Notes: a model not told the origin generated them from the sequence alone. 64,000 nucleotides of DNA from Actinomycetospora corticicola (GCF_013409505.1 NZ_JACCBN010000001.1:3348001-3412000), one strand, 5' to 3'. Shown: positions 1 through 8,399, numbered from the stretch's first letter. Program-made: numbers and translations.

Positions 1-285
1 GAGCGCGGCGTCCATGTCGGTCACGTACACGACGAGGCGGGTGACGTCGCGCAGGTCCATGCCGCCCTCGGCGAGCAGGGACTCCACGTTCGCGACGGCG
101 AGCGCCATCTGGGCGCCCATGTCGTCGGCGTGCAGCAACGCGCCGTGCTCGTCGATGGAGCCCTGCCCGGCGACGGTGAGTAACCGGGCTGGTGCGGGCC
201 GGAGCTGCGCCTGGTCGTAGTGGAAGCCGAGGTTCCAGCTGGTCGGGTTGATCCGGATCGTGGCGTCGAGCTCGGTGTTCGTCAT
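1..285 (-). CDS. RidA family protein, 3' part cut by window edge
   Basis: The first 95 residues of a RidA (YjgF/YER057c/UK114) family protein are visible; the gene runs off the left edge without a stop. It begins MTNTELDATIRINP and carries the family-like stretches GQGSID and VTRLVVYVTDMD. RidA proteins are cytoplasmic trimers that hydrolyse reactive enamine/imine intermediates released by PLP enzymes; some relatives have other hydrolase roles. The Arg that binds the carboxylate lies in the missing part, so the subfamily cannot be told. It is divergent from the LuxR regulator that starts at 390, and two matching dyad sites lie between them, so it is a likely target of that regulator (inference). 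Confidence 0.8.
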   Translation of the reverse strand, partial: MTNTELDATIRINPTSWNLGFHYDQAQLRPAPARLLTVAGQGSIDEHGALLHADDMGAQMALAVANVESLLAEGGMDLRDVTRLVVYVTDMDAAL

Positions 286-322
286 GCCGAGAAGACTGCC
301 GACCCGCCGTCGGGACGCCCAT

Positions 323-360
323 CCCAGCAACCTGGGCTCTGCTGGTCCCAGAATTCTGGG
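323..360. promoter_or_regulatory. Twin dyad operators CCCAG-N4-CTGGG
   Basis: Two copies of the same dyad lie in the gap between divergent ridA and the LuxR-type regulator: CCCAGCAACCTGGG at 323-336 and CCCAGAATTCTGGG at 347-360, the second a perfect 14-bp palindrome. Their centres are 24 bp apart. Same-sequence dyads in a short divergent promoter region suggest a binding site for the adjacent regulator or another dimeric factor; which protein binds is inference. Confidence 0.55.
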
Positions 361-389
361 GTACCTCGGATGCCCGAGTCCGAGTTACG

Positions 390-1529
390 GTGCGTCACAT
401 GACTGCGGTGAGCCCGGAGCGCGTGCGTGGCCAGATCGACCAGCTCGCCGTCGCCGGCCTGGACTGGCAGACGTTCGGCCGGACGGCGACCGACCTGCTG
501 AACCGCGCGATGCCGTTCGCCGCGAGCTGCTTCGCCTCGGTCGATCCGGCCACCCACATCGTCACGGCCAACGTCAAGAGCGGGTGCCTCGACGACGACC
601 ACGACATCGAGTGGTCGTACCACGAGTACGAGGTCGAGGACCTGTACGACTTCCGCTCCCTCTCCTCCGCCGGCGGCGGCGTGGTCACGCTGCACTCCTC
701 GAGCGGCGGCGACCTCGAGCGCTCCCGCCGGCACGCGGAGCTGTTCGCGCCCGTCTGGGACTTCTCCGACGAGCTCCGGGTGACGTTGCGCGTCGACGGC
801 GTGACCTGGGGCGCGCTCGCCCTCTTCCACGGCGACGGCCGCACGTTCACCACCGCCGAGCAGGCGTTCGTCGCCTCGGTCTCCGAAGGCCTCGCGCGGG
901 GCGTGCGCAGCGGCCTGGTCGCCGCGGCCGTCGGCGACGACGGGCGCCCGGCACCGTCCGGTCCGGCGGTGCTCGTCGTGGACGCCTCCGGCGAGGTCGC
1001 GCAGGCCAACCTGGGTGCCACCGAGCGTCTCGCCGACCTCGGCTGCGCCGACCTCGAAGCCTCGGAGCTCCCCCAGATCGTCAAGGCGCTGGTGGCCGCG
1101 GCTCGCCGCATGAGCACGACGCCGGGCGCCTCGACCCCACGGGCGCGGATGCGGACCGACGGCGGGCACTGGATCGTCGCGCACGCCTCGCCGTTGATCA
1201 GCCGTGACGGTGGCCGACCCGACGTCGTGGTCACCATCGACGACGCCCGCCCGCCGGAGATCGTCCCGCTGGTCGTGGCGTCCTACGGGCTCACGGGTCG
1301 GGAGCGGGACGTGGTCGCGCTGGTCCTGCAGGGGATCGACACCGGGGACATCGCGCAGCGCCTGCACCTGTCGGCGTACACGGTGCAGGACCACCTGAAG
1401 AAGGTCTTCGCCAAGGTCGGGGTCCGCAGCCGCCGTGAGCTGATCGCCCAGGTGTTCAACGACCACTACGTGCCGCAGATGGCGGCCGGGGCCGGTCTCG
1501 CGCCGTCGGGGTGGTTCGCGGGGTCCTGA
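390..1529 (+). CDS. GAF/PAS-type LuxR transcriptional regulator
   Basis: A 379-residue cytoplasmic regulator. The N-terminal half resembles a GAF sensor, with FTTAEQAFVASVSEGLARG its usual last helix. The middle (about residues 185-285) is PAS-like and starts GPAVLVVDASGEVAQAN. The C-terminal LuxR helix-turn-helix reads LTGRERDVVALVLQGI...IAQRLHLSAYTVQDHLKKVF. The ligand is unknown. GTG at 390 or ATG at 399 could be the start. It is divergent from ridA, with twin dyads between them that may be its own operators. It converges on the secreted-protein gene ending at 1663, with a long hairpin between. No receiver domain is present, so it is not a classical response regulator. Confidence 0.85.
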   Translation: MRHMTAVSPERVRGQIDQLAVAGLDWQTFGRTATDLLNRAMPFAASCFASVDPATHIVTANVKSGCLDDDHDIEWSYHEYEVEDLYDFRSLSSAGGGVVTLHSSSGGDLERSRRHAELFAPVWDFSDELRVTLRVDGVTWGALALFHGDGRTFTTAEQAFVASVSEGLARGVRSGLVAAAVGDDGRPAPSGPAVLVVDASGEVAQANLGATERLADLGCADLEASELPQIVKALVAAARRMSTTPGASTPRARMRTDGGHWIVAHASPLISRDGGRPDVVVTIDDARPPEIVPLVVASYGLTGRERDVVALVLQGIDTGDIAQRLHLSAYTVQDHLKKVFAKVGVRSRRELIAQVFNDHYVPQMAAGAGLAPSGWFAGS

Positions 1530-1613
1530 CGCCGGGGCGTCCGTGGCCGATCCGTGTCACGGGATGCGTCGGAGGAGCCATCGACGCCCAGCGCCGCGAC
1601 GGACCGGACCTCG

Positions 1614-1650
1614 ACGCCGGAACCGGGTCACGGTGACTCGGTTCCGGCGT
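1614..1650. terminator. Bidirectional hairpin terminator
   Basis: ACGCCGGAACCG at 1614-1625 pairs perfectly with CGGTTCCGGCGT at 1639-1650, and the inner bases extend the stem (GTCA/TGAC around a CGG loop). It lies between the convergent LuxR gene (ends 1529) and the secreted-protein gene (ends 1663). No U-tract follows, as is usual in actinobacteria. Confidence 0.7.
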
Positions 1651-1662
1651 GGTGGTCCGTGC

Positions 1663-2370
1663 TCAGCGGCGGGGCATGACCTCGGTGCGGGGCTCGCGGT
1701 CGTCCTGGCGGACCTGGGGGCCGGTGCGGCGGCCGCGGCCGGCCGCATAGGCGCCGCCACCGGCCAGGACGAGGACCCCGGCGCCGCCGAGGACCCAGGG
1801 CAGCACGTCGGAGCCGGCGTCGGGGACCGTGGCGAGGTCGGTGCTGCTGGCGACGGTGTCGGTGTCGGTGCTGGTGGTGTTCTCGGTGCCGGAGTGGTGT
1901 CCCGAGGTGTGGGTGCCGGTGGTGCCGGTGCTGCTGTGGTGGGCGGGGACCGGGGGCGGAACGGTGCCGGGAACGGTGAGCTTCGCGGTGACCGTGCCGG
2001 CCGAGGAGGACGCGGTGACGGTGTAGCTGCCGGCCTTGAGGTTGGAGGCGATGGTGGCCGAGCCGGAGAACGCCTCGGGGTTGGTGCGCGTGAGCGTGGC
2101 CGGGCCGGTGAAGGCGGGTGAGGTGACGGTGATCGGGCCGGTGGCGGTGGAGGCGGCGGGCTCGGCGAAGGTGCCGGAGAAGGTGATCTGGCTGCCGGGC
2201 TTGACCGTGCTGGAGGACAGCGTGAGCACTCCCGGCTCCGCGACGGCCGCGGAGACCGTGGAGCTGGTGGCGGTGACGGGGGTGACGGTGTCGGCCAGGG
2301 CGATGCCGGTGCCGGCGAAGGTGAGCGAGCCGGCGACGAGGGTGGCGGCGGCGATCCGGGTGAGGCGCAT
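1663..2370 (-). CDS. Secreted Ig-like protein with C-terminal membrane anchor
   Basis: A 235-residue exported protein of unknown function. The start ATG at 2370 gives a clean signal peptide (MRLTRIAAATLVAGSLTFAG, cleavage near ALAD). A beta-rich domain follows (KPGSQITFSGTF, LKAGSYTVTASSSAGTVTAKLTVPG), like bacterial Ig-like repeats. After it come a Thr/Ser/His-rich linker, one hydrophobic helix (VLPWVLGGAGVLVLAGGG) and a basic tail (RGRR). This is the layout of a surface protein held at the membrane or wall, but no true LPxTG is present (VLPWV sits where it would be). A long upstream reading-frame extension beyond 2370 is rejected because it removes the signal peptide. The regulatory box at 2595 lies 225 bp upstream. 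Confidence 0.65.
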   Translation of the reverse strand: MRLTRIAAATLVAGSLTFAGTGIALADTVTPVTATSSTVSAAVAEPGVLTLSSSTVKPGSQITFSGTFAEPAASTATGPITVTSPAFTGPATLTRTNPEAFSGSATIASNLKAGSYTVTASSSAGTVTAKLTVPGTVPPPVPAHHSSTGTTGTHTSGHHSGTENTTSTDTDTVASSTDLATVPDAGSDVLPWVLGGAGVLVLAGGGAYAAGRGRRTGPQVRQDDREPRTEVMPRR

Positions 2371-2698
2371 GACGTGCTCCCGAGGGGGTGAGGGAGGTGG
2401 TGCGGGGAGCGTCCGGGTGGGGCGATCTCCGTGGCTGATGAGGAGAACTCTGCCGCCGCGGCCAGGCCCGTTCCGTCCCCCGAGCGACCGGTCCCGGGGA
2501 CGACAGGACCGTCCCCCGACGAGGGGACAGGAGCCCGTGGGCGCCCGTTCGCCGAACAACGCGGCGGGGTCGGCGGGACCCGTCGGATGCGGACCCTGGT
2601 GAGAATCACCAGGGTCCGGGCGTCCTGGCGTGCGCAGAGTGGACGAGGGCTGACCGCCGTCACCGAGGCGACCCGGCCCTCCACCGAGGAGCGTCTCC
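2371..2698. other. Divergent intergenic region with LAL-type box
   Basis: No gene is seen in this 328-bp gap between the secreted protein (minus) and the membrane protein (plus). It holds short GGGAC/GTCCC inverted segments around 2491-2530 and a near-perfect 29-bp dyad at 2590-2618 described separately. Confidence 0.6.
2595..2613 (+). promoter_or_regulatory. Regulatory box copy 1 (CCTGGTGAGANNNNCCAGG)
   Basis: CCTGGTGAGAATCACCAGG sits inside a perfect inverted repeat: 13-bp arms at 2590-2602 and 2606-2618 around GAA. The same 19-bp pattern occurs at 6564, 8381 and 8454, each time reading in the direction of the gene it precedes. This copy is 85 bp before the gene at 2699 and is the most symmetrical of the four. 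A LuxR-type operator is the likeliest reading; the best candidate binder is the LAL regulator encoded at 3302-6118 (inference). Confidence 0.65.
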
Positions 2699-3235
2699 GT
2701 GAACCTGTCCAACCCGGCGGCCTGGGGTCCGGCCTTCATCCCCGTCATCGCCCTGATCGGCGCGCTGGTCCACATCGCCCGGTCCTCCGACCGATCCTCG
2801 CGCCGACGCCTCGAGATCGCCCTGCTGTGGGGCCTCGTGGTCGCCCTGGGCGTGGGCGAGGTCGTCACGGCCGGCTCGCACTTCTTCGCCCCGGCCGCCA
2901 CCGCCGCGCAGATCGGCTTCCCCGCCGGCAACCCGTTCCAGTGGGAGGTCGCCTGCGCGAACCTGACCTTCGCCGTCCTCGGGATCGCCTGCTACTGGCA
3001 GCGCGGCGCGTTCTGGACGGCGACGGTGGCCGGTTACCTCGTCTACTTCTGGGGCTGCGGGGTCGGGCACATCGTCCAGTACGTGCAGAACGACAACACG
3101 GCGCCCTACAACTGGGGCCCGCTCGTGCCCGTGGTCTTCATCGTGCCCGCGGTGCTCGCCGTTCTCCTGGTTGCTCTGCACCGGTCCGAGCGCGCGCCGG
3201 CCCATCACCCCGAACACGCCGCCACACCGGCGTGA
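2699..3235 (+). CDS. Small membrane protein, DUF6790-like
   Basis: A 178-residue integral membrane protein with about five hydrophobic helices. Conserved-looking polar patches are GVGEVVTAGSHFF, FPAGNPFQWEVACANLTFAVLGI and FWGCGVGHIVQY. The pattern resembles the DUF6790 family, whose biochemical role is unknown; this match is from memory and moderate. The GTG start at 2699 has GAGGAG seven bases upstream. It is preceded by box copy 1, so it may belong to the LAL regulon. It converges on the LAL regulator gene. Confidence 0.6.
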   Translation: MNLSNPAAWGPAFIPVIALIGALVHIARSSDRSSRRRLEIALLWGLVVALGVGEVVTAGSHFFAPAATAAQIGFPAGNPFQWEVACANLTFAVLGIACYWQRGAFWTATVAGYLVYFWGCGVGHIVQYVQNDNTAPYNWGPLVPVVFIVPAVLAVLLVALHRSERAPAHHPEHAATPA

Positions 3236-3301
3236 TCACCTCGATCGGCGGTGGCGCGCCGCTGCGCGGGAGGGCCGCAGAGACGATCCGCCACACGGTC
3301 G

Positions 3302-6118
3302 TCAGGAGAACGACCGACCGCGCAGTTGGCGGCGCGAGGTGAGCCCGAGCTTCGCGTAGACGTTGCCGAGGTGGTAGTCGACCGCCTTCGGCGTCACCCA
3401 CAGCACCTCGGCGGCCTCACGACTCGTCATGCCCCGGGCGACCAGTCCCGCCACCTGTCGCTCCCGGGGCGTGAGGCCGCGGGCGCCGTCATCGTGTGAT
3501 GGTGCCGGATCGCCGGCGCGCAGTGAGTCGAGCCAGGGGGTCGCGGCGAGTCGTTCGAAGACCAGACGTGCCACCGCGTTCTGCTCGTCCGCGTCGTGGA
3601 CGTCGGGGAGACCGGCGAGCAGGGCCCGGAGCTCCGCCAGCTCCACCGGGCACACGTCGTCGGCCTCCGCGCCGTGGGCGTCCGCGAGGGCGATCCCGGA
3701 GCGGAGCGCGGCCGCGGCGCCCACCGGGTCGCCGCCGCCGAGCGCGATGCGGGCCTGGACCTGGTGGCGGGCCAGCCGGAACCACAGCGGAGCGCCGGCG
3801 CGCGGCCAGGAGCGGACGGCGCGGCGGGCCCCGACGAGGTCGCCGGTCGCGACGAGCGCCTCGGCGTGCAGCGGTCGCCACGGGGCGAACGGGGCCGAGG
3901 ACATGCCGCCGCGGGCGGCGACGGCGGGCACGTCACGCAGCGCCCGCTCCATCCCGGCGCCGTCGCCGAGGGCCCGGGCGAGGATGGCTTCGGCGAGGGC
4001 GATCGCGTGGACGCCCTGCGGGTTGAAGGTCCGCGCGAGGGATGCTCGGGCCGCCGCGAGGTGGGCGGTCGCGCGCTCCTGCTGGCAGCGGGCCGCCGGG
4101 ACCATCGCGGCCACGGCGTGCGCGACCGACTCGGCCCACGGGAGATCGCCGTCGGCGAACCAGTCGAGAGCGACGTCGGCCTCGGCCTCGGCGAGGTCCC
4201 ACCGCCCGGATCGGTAGAGCACCTCGACGAGATGGCAGTGCGCGCGATGGGTGCTCGTCGATGCAGCGCCCCGACGGACCCGGGACAGACCCTCCTCGAG
4301 GCGACGCCGAGCCTCGGGGACGCGACCGGCGGCCAGCAGCAGCGTGCCGGCGGTGATCGCCGGGTCGGCGCCGAGGGCACCGTCGACGTGCCCGTCGAGC
4401 CGCTCCAGCCCGGCGTCGGGACCGGCGTGCTGGGCCCGGCCGACCGCCTCCAGGATGTGGGCCTGCTCGGCCCGCAGCGGACGACGGGTGAGGACCGGGA
4501 CGCGTGCGGCGGCCTCGGTCGCCGCCGCGCCCCGCCCACGGAAGACGTGCTCGAGCGCGAGCCGTACCCCGGCCAGCGCTCTGGTCTCCGGATCCCCGTC
4601 GGGGGCGTCGAGAGCGGACTGCAGGAGCAGTGCGGCGTGCGGGTCCTGGCCCTGGCTGGCGAGGAACCCCAGGACGACGTCGCGCCCGGGGCTCGGCTCC
4701 GCCTCCCGGATGGACGGGGCGAGCGCCGACAGCCGCTGGGCGTCCTGCCCGTCGACCAGCAGCAGCCCGGCGGCGAGGGTCCGGCGGGCAGCCTCGTCAC
4801 CGGTGGCGCTGAGGTCGGCCGCCGCGAGCAGGCGCGCGGTGGCGGCACGGACGTCGCCGGGGTCGGCGACGGCCGCGGACTCGAGCTCGTCGGCGAGCTC
4901 GGGATCGGGGCGACCCCGGGCGGCCGCGACCCGGTGCATCAGTGCCGCCGCACCACCGACCGCGCGGGCGGCGTCGAGGTGCAGCCGGGCCCGCTCCTTG
5001 TCCTCGAGGGCGGCCTCCACGGCGTTGCGGACCAGGGGGTGGTGGATGCGCAGGCGGTCGGCGTCGCCGAGCGACGGGGCGTCGACCAGACCCGCCTCGA
5101 CGAGCTCCCGCGCGGCGTCCTCCAGGGCGACGTCGGCGAGCGCGTCGACGCGGGCGAGCACCGTCCGGTGCGCGGGCCGGTCGAGGACCGCCAGGCACGC
5201 CAGCAGGCGACGGGCACCGTCGGACAGGCGCGATGCCGCGTCCGTGACCTCCTGCGCCAGCTCGCGGGGTGCGGGCAGCGGGGAACCGCCGAGGAGGACC
5301 TCGTCGGGCAGCTCGCGCAAGAGCCGGGTGAGGTGCAGCGGGTGACCGCCGGTGTCGCGGTGCAGGAGCGCGATCACGCTCCTGCTCCACCGTCCCGGCC
5401 GCAACGCGGCCACCAGGTCGCGCACCCCGTCCTCGTCGAGCCCCTCGAGCGACAAGGTCCCGGCGTCGGGACCGTCGGCGAAGAACCGCGACCAGTGCTG
5501 GCCGAGGCCCTCGGGCCGGGCGGTCGCGAGGAGCAGCACGCGGTCGTGGACGAGACGGCGGAAGACCCGCTCGATCGCCCTGCTCGACGGCTCGTCGGCG
5601 TCGTGGACGTCGTGGACCACCACGACGACGGGGCCGCGGTCCTGCTGCTCGCCGAGGATGGCGAGCAGGACCGCGGCGGCCTCGTCGGCGCCGAGTGCGC
5701 GCGTGCACGGGGCACCGAGCGCGGCGAGGAGATCCCCGAGCAGCGCCCCGGGCGGGGCGGCGGGGACCGCGTGCACCCGCACGACGACGGCGTCCGGGAC
5801 GAGCGCGACCGCCGCCTCCACCAGGACGGTCTTGCCGATCCCGCCCGGCCCGAGGACGAGCGCCCGGCCCGCCCGCCCCGCCAGCGCGCGCCGGGAGAAC
5901 CCTGTGATCCAGGCCAGCTCCGCCGCGCGTCCCAGAACCGGCGGGGCCGCCCCCGCAGGCGCGGTCGCGAGTGCCCGCGGACCGATCTCGCGCGCCACGC
6001 CGCCGCCCTCCCGGAGCTCCACGAACAGTCGGCCATCCGGAGGGATTGCCTCCCATCCAATTGGAGCAGACCGTACGCGACGGATCACGGGCGCGCGTGG
6101 CGAGATCTCGTTGGGCAC
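3302..6118 (-). CDS. LAL-type LuxR transcriptional regulator with AAA ATPase
   Basis: A 938-residue large ATP-binding LuxR-family (LAL) regulator. It has a Walker A motif GPGGIGKT at about residues 90-97, a Walker B-like VVVVVHDVHDAD near 165, a long helical TPR-like middle rich in Ala/Arg, and a C-terminal LuxR helix-turn-helix (LTPRERQVAGLVARGMTSREAAEVLWVTPKAVDYHL). LAL proteins such as MalT are ATP- and ligand-dependent activators. The start is uncertain: GTG 6118 gives the longest form, while GTG 5998 has a better GGAGG and still keeps the whole ATPase. The small secreted-protein gene ends 41 bp upstream on the same strand, so the two are probably cotranscribed from box copy 2. This would make the regulator autoregulatory (inference). 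Confidence 0.88.
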   Translation of the reverse strand: MPNEISPRAPVIRRVRSAPIGWEAIPPDGRLFVELREGGGVAREIGPRALATAPAGAAPPVLGRAAELAWITGFSRRALAGRAGRALVLGPGGIGKTVLVEAAVALVPDAVVVRVHAVPAAPPGALLGDLLAALGAPCTRALGADEAAAVLLAILGEQQDRGPVVVVVHDVHDADEPSSRAIERVFRRLVHDRVLLLATARPEGLGQHWSRFFADGPDAGTLSLEGLDEDGVRDLVAALRPGRWSRSVIALLHRDTGGHPLHLTRLLRELPDEVLLGGSPLPAPRELAQEVTDAASRLSDGARRLLACLAVLDRPAHRTVLARVDALADVALEDAARELVEAGLVDAPSLGDADRLRIHHPLVRNAVEAALEDKERARLHLDAARAVGGAAALMHRVAAARGRPDPELADELESAAVADPGDVRAATARLLAAADLSATGDEAARRTLAAGLLLVDGQDAQRLSALAPSIREAEPSPGRDVVLGFLASQGQDPHAALLLQSALDAPDGDPETRALAGVRLALEHVFRGRGAAATEAAARVPVLTRRPLRAEQAHILEAVGRAQHAGPDAGLERLDGHVDGALGADPAITAGTLLLAAGRVPEARRRLEEGLSRVRRGAASTSTHRAHCHLVEVLYRSGRWDLAEAEADVALDWFADGDLPWAESVAHAVAAMVPAARCQQERATAHLAAARASLARTFNPQGVHAIALAEAILARALGDGAGMERALRDVPAVAARGGMSSAPFAPWRPLHAEALVATGDLVGARRAVRSWPRAGAPLWFRLARHQVQARIALGGGDPVGAAAALRSGIALADAHGAEADDVCPVELAELRALLAGLPDVHDADEQNAVARLVFERLAATPWLDSLRAGDPAPSHDDGARGLTPRERQVAGLVARGMTSREAAEVLWVTPKAVDYHLGNVYAKLGLTSRRQLRGRSFS

Positions 6119-6150
6119 CCCCGACCCGACCGCGCGGGAGTGAGCCGGCG

Positions 6151-6167
6151 GCCGGCTGTCAGCCGGC
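6151..6167. repeat. Short perfect inverted repeat over a stop codon
   Basis: GCCGGCTG at 6151-6158 and CAGCCGGC at 6160-6167 are perfect arms around one base, spanning the stop codon of the small secreted-protein gene. It may form a hairpin that modulates read-through into the downstream LAL gene, or be chance in GC-rich DNA. Confidence 0.35.
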
Positions 6168-6530
6168 AGCGGATCGCGCCGGCACCACCAGGGTGCTGCC
6201 CGGGCTCAACCGCGTGTTGGCCACCGGACGTCCGTCTCGGCTCACCTGCACCACGATCGCGACGGGGGCGAGGTCGAGCACCCGCAGCGCCCGCCTCGTC
6301 GTGGGGACGACCCGCAGGGAGAGCCTCCCGCCGGGGCCGGAGGAGACGACCACGGCGTCTCCTGGTGCAGCTGCCACCCGGGCGACCGGCCCGCCGGTGG
6401 CCGGGCCGACGGAGACGATGAAGGGGACGGTCAGCGGGCGGGGTGTCGCGGTGGCGGCGCCGGCCGCCAGGAGGAGCAGGACGGCCGACAGGCCGAGGAT
6501 CCAGCGGGCCCGGCGGGCGGAGGTGATCAC
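6159..6530 (-). CDS. Small secreted protein, unknown function
   Basis: A 123-residue exported protein. It starts MITSARRARWILG, followed by a strong hydrophobic stretch (LSAVLLLLAAGAATA), and the mature part is a small beta-rich domain (VARVAAAPGDAVVVSSGPGG, LAPVAIVVQVSRDGRPV). No family is recognised. GTG at 6530 is the only start that gives a signal peptide without a long basic leader, though its ribosome site is weak. Box copy 2 ends 32 bp upstream. It is followed 41 bp later by the LAL regulator and preceded by the glycine-rich protein gene, all on the minus strand. A role in the same extracytoplasmic process is inferred from the shared box. Confidence 0.6.
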   Translation of the reverse strand: MITSARRARWILGLSAVLLLLAAGAATATPRPLTVPFIVSVGPATGGPVARVAAAPGDAVVVSSGPGGRLSLRVVPTTRRALRVLDLAPVAIVVQVSRDGRPVANTRLSPGSTLVVPARSAAG

Positions 6531-6563
6531 CTCGTCAGCACATCGTCTCCGCCCGCCCGGGGC

Positions 6564-6582
6564 CCTGGGAGTTCTCACCAGG
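6564..6582 (-). promoter_or_regulatory. Regulatory box copy 2
   Basis: Read on the minus strand this is CCTGGTGAGAACTCCCAGG, matching the shared pattern CCTGGTGAGANNNNCCAGG and also followed by G. It lies 33 bp before the GTG of the small secreted-protein gene and only 10 bp after the stop of the glycine-rich protein gene, so it defines a separate promoter for the small secreted protein and probably the LAL regulator. Confidence 0.65.
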
Positions 6583-6591
6583 ATCCGGCGG

Positions 6592-8346
6592 CTACGAGCC
6601 CAGTGGGATGAGCACGATCCTGCCGTCGCGGCTGTGCGACGAGACTCCGATGCTGGTGTCGGTCGCGCGCGGGTCGAACATCGAGGTGCCGGCGCCACCT
6701 CCGCCGCCACCACCGGCCGTGCCCCACCCGCCTCCTTGGCCGCCGTGATGCCCGCCGCCGCCACCACCGCCACCGCCCGAGGCGATGATCGAGTCGACGC
6801 TGTCACCCCAGTCGCCCCACTCCGGGTGCTGGGCGTTGTCCCCGGCAGCACCACCCAGGCCACCGCCACCGCCACCGCCATCGCCACCGTTCCCGGCGCC
6901 ACTGACGTCCCATCCGTAGCCGGCGTTCCCGCCGTGTCCGCCCTTGCTCACCTTCGAGCCGTTCAGGATGGAAACGGAGCCGCCGCCGGGTCCGCCTCCG
7001 CCCCCCGCGACCAGCAGGGGTTGTTCGACCGCGCTCTTGATGAACAGGGTCGAGCCGCCGCCCCCGCCTCCTCCGTTGTCCGCGCCGGACGGCGCGGTGC
7101 CTCCACCGCCGCTGAGCCCGGCGCCCGGACTCCAGTCGTGGCCGTACCCCTCACAGCCGGGCTCCACGTCGAACACCTCGCCCGGCGAGACGGTGACGGT
7201 CCCGACGACGATGGCGCCTGCCCCTGGTCCGTCGGTCTCGTCCGTGTGGGTGGGGAGACCGCCGCTGCCCCCGACGAGCACGGCGACCATCCGGCCGGCG
7301 GGAGGCATGAAGTTCTGGTTGGGGTTGGTGCAGAGCACCGTGGTGGCGTTCCCGGCCGGGAAGAAGGTCACCGACCCGTCGCCGTTGCCGTTGCCGTCGC
7401 CGGCGTTCGCGGTGCCCTGCGCGAGCTCGGTGCCCTGGGGGAGGACGTAGCTCTGTCCGCCACCACCACCGCCGCCACCGCCGAACAGGATGGGATCCGT
7501 CGGATTGGGCACGGCCGAGCCACCGCCGCCGCCACCGAGCGGCCAGCCACCGCCACCACCACCCCCGGGTGCCTGCGAGTCGATCTGACCTCCGGTACCA
7601 CCGGTGGGTCCCTTGGCGCGATCACCGTGCCCCGGGAAGTCGTCGCACTGCGAACCGTTGGCGCACCCGCCACTGCCGGGGTAGGTGTGCTCCTTGTTGG
7701 CGCCGTCGTAGGGGCCTGTGCCCTCCTGACCTGCGAAGGCGGGGTTCCCGGCGTCGCCCCCGGTTCCGCCCCGGGCGGTGCTCTGGTTGAACCTGGTGCT
7801 ACCACCGGCGCCGCCCCCGCCCCCGGCCACGACCGACGGTGCGAACCCGCCGGCCGTCGGCGTGTTCCCGGCGCCTACCGCGACCGCGCTCGCCCCGCCG
7901 CCTCCACCGCTGTCGTCCTGCCCCGTGCTGGACCGTCCCTGTCCGCCGTTGCCCGGACCGTCGAGCCCGAGGCCGGGCGTGGCGCTGTTGCCGGCACTGC
8001 CGAGGAACGCCGTCAGTGGCTGGCCGGGCACGGTGGGGATGATCGCGACGACGAAGCCTCCACGGCCTCCGGTGGCGCCCGAGTCCCCGTCGGCGCCCCG
8101 CGCCCCACGGACGATGACGCCGACCGACGTCATGCCCGCCGGCACCGTGAGCGGGTAGGTCGCCGGTTGCCCCTTGGGACTGGTCAGGGTGCACCCGACG
8201 GTCACGACCGTGGTGGAGCAGGACCCGGCAGTCGGGACGGCGGCCGGGACGGCCGCCGAGGCAGGGGTGGCGAGCGCGACGATGAGCCCGCTCGCGAGCA
8301 GGGCGGACACCGCCAGACGGCGCGGCCGGCGCGAAGGAGTTGGCAC
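6592..8346 (-). CDS. Secreted duplicated glycine-rich protein
   Basis: A 584-residue exported protein. The signal peptide runs MPTPSRRPRRLAVSALLASG to about ATPASA. The mature part is two copies of one domain. Each opens with a short beta segment (TVPAGMTSVGVIVRGARG; MPPAGRMVAVLVGGSGG), continues through many GGGGG runs, and closes with a Gly-rich stretch plus a beta strand (GDGSVTFFPAG; RDGRIVLIPLGS). This resembles the glycine-rich domain of bacterial surface proteins and of ALK/LTK receptors, where polyglycine segments pack as polyglycine-II helices. Function is unknown; adhesive, sheath or carbohydrate-binding roles are possible. Four Cys pairs could form disulfides. Box copy 3 lies 34 bp upstream of its GTG start. 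It is not a PE-PGRS protein: no PE domain is present. Confidence 0.75.
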   Translation of the reverse strand: MPTPSRRPRRLAVSALLASGLIVALATPASAAVPAAVPTAGSCSTTVVTVGCTLTSPKGQPATYPLTVPAGMTSVGVIVRGARGADGDSGATGGRGGFVVAIIPTVPGQPLTAFLGSAGNSATPGLGLDGPGNGGQGRSSTGQDDSGGGGGASAVAVGAGNTPTAGGFAPSVVAGGGGGAGGSTRFNQSTARGGTGGDAGNPAFAGQEGTGPYDGANKEHTYPGSGGCANGSQCDDFPGHGDRAKGPTGGTGGQIDSQAPGGGGGGGWPLGGGGGGSAVPNPTDPILFGGGGGGGGGQSYVLPQGTELAQGTANAGDGNGNGDGSVTFFPAGNATTVLCTNPNQNFMPPAGRMVAVLVGGSGGLPTHTDETDGPGAGAIVVGTVTVSPGEVFDVEPGCEGYGHDWSPGAGLSGGGGTAPSGADNGGGGGGGSTLFIKSAVEQPLLVAGGGGGPGGGSVSILNGSKVSKGGHGGNAGYGWDVSGAGNGGDGGGGGGGLGGAAGDNAQHPEWGDWGDSVDSIIASGGGGGGGGGHHGGQGGGWGTAGGGGGGGAGTSMFDPRATDTSIGVSSHSRDGRIVLIPLGS

Positions 8347-8380
8347 CCGGCGATCATCGGAGGGTCGGCCCCCGACAAGC

Positions 8381-8399
8381 CCTGGTAGATCTCACCAGG
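8381..8399 (-). promoter_or_regulatory. Regulatory box copy 3
   Basis: On the minus strand it reads CCTGGTGAGATCTACCAGG, again followed by G. It is 34 bp before the start of the glycine-rich protein gene, almost the same distance as copy 2 to its gene. It shares a 151-bp divergent gap with copy 4. Confidence 0.65.

Noticed and set aside
3596-6421. A very long plus-strand open frame opposite the LAL regulator
   Set aside because: It is antisense to a gene with clear Walker and helix-turn-helix motifs, its product is Arg/Gly low-complexity, and long antisense frames are expected at this GC content.
6592-8346. Poly-glycine coding repeats as a CRISPR or tandem-repeat array
   Set aside because: The periodicity comes from GGN codons in a protein with a signal peptide; there are no constant repeats with unique spacers.
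6592-8346. PE-PGRS type protein
   Set aside because: No PE domain; it has an ordinary signal peptide and a duplicated glycine-rich domain.
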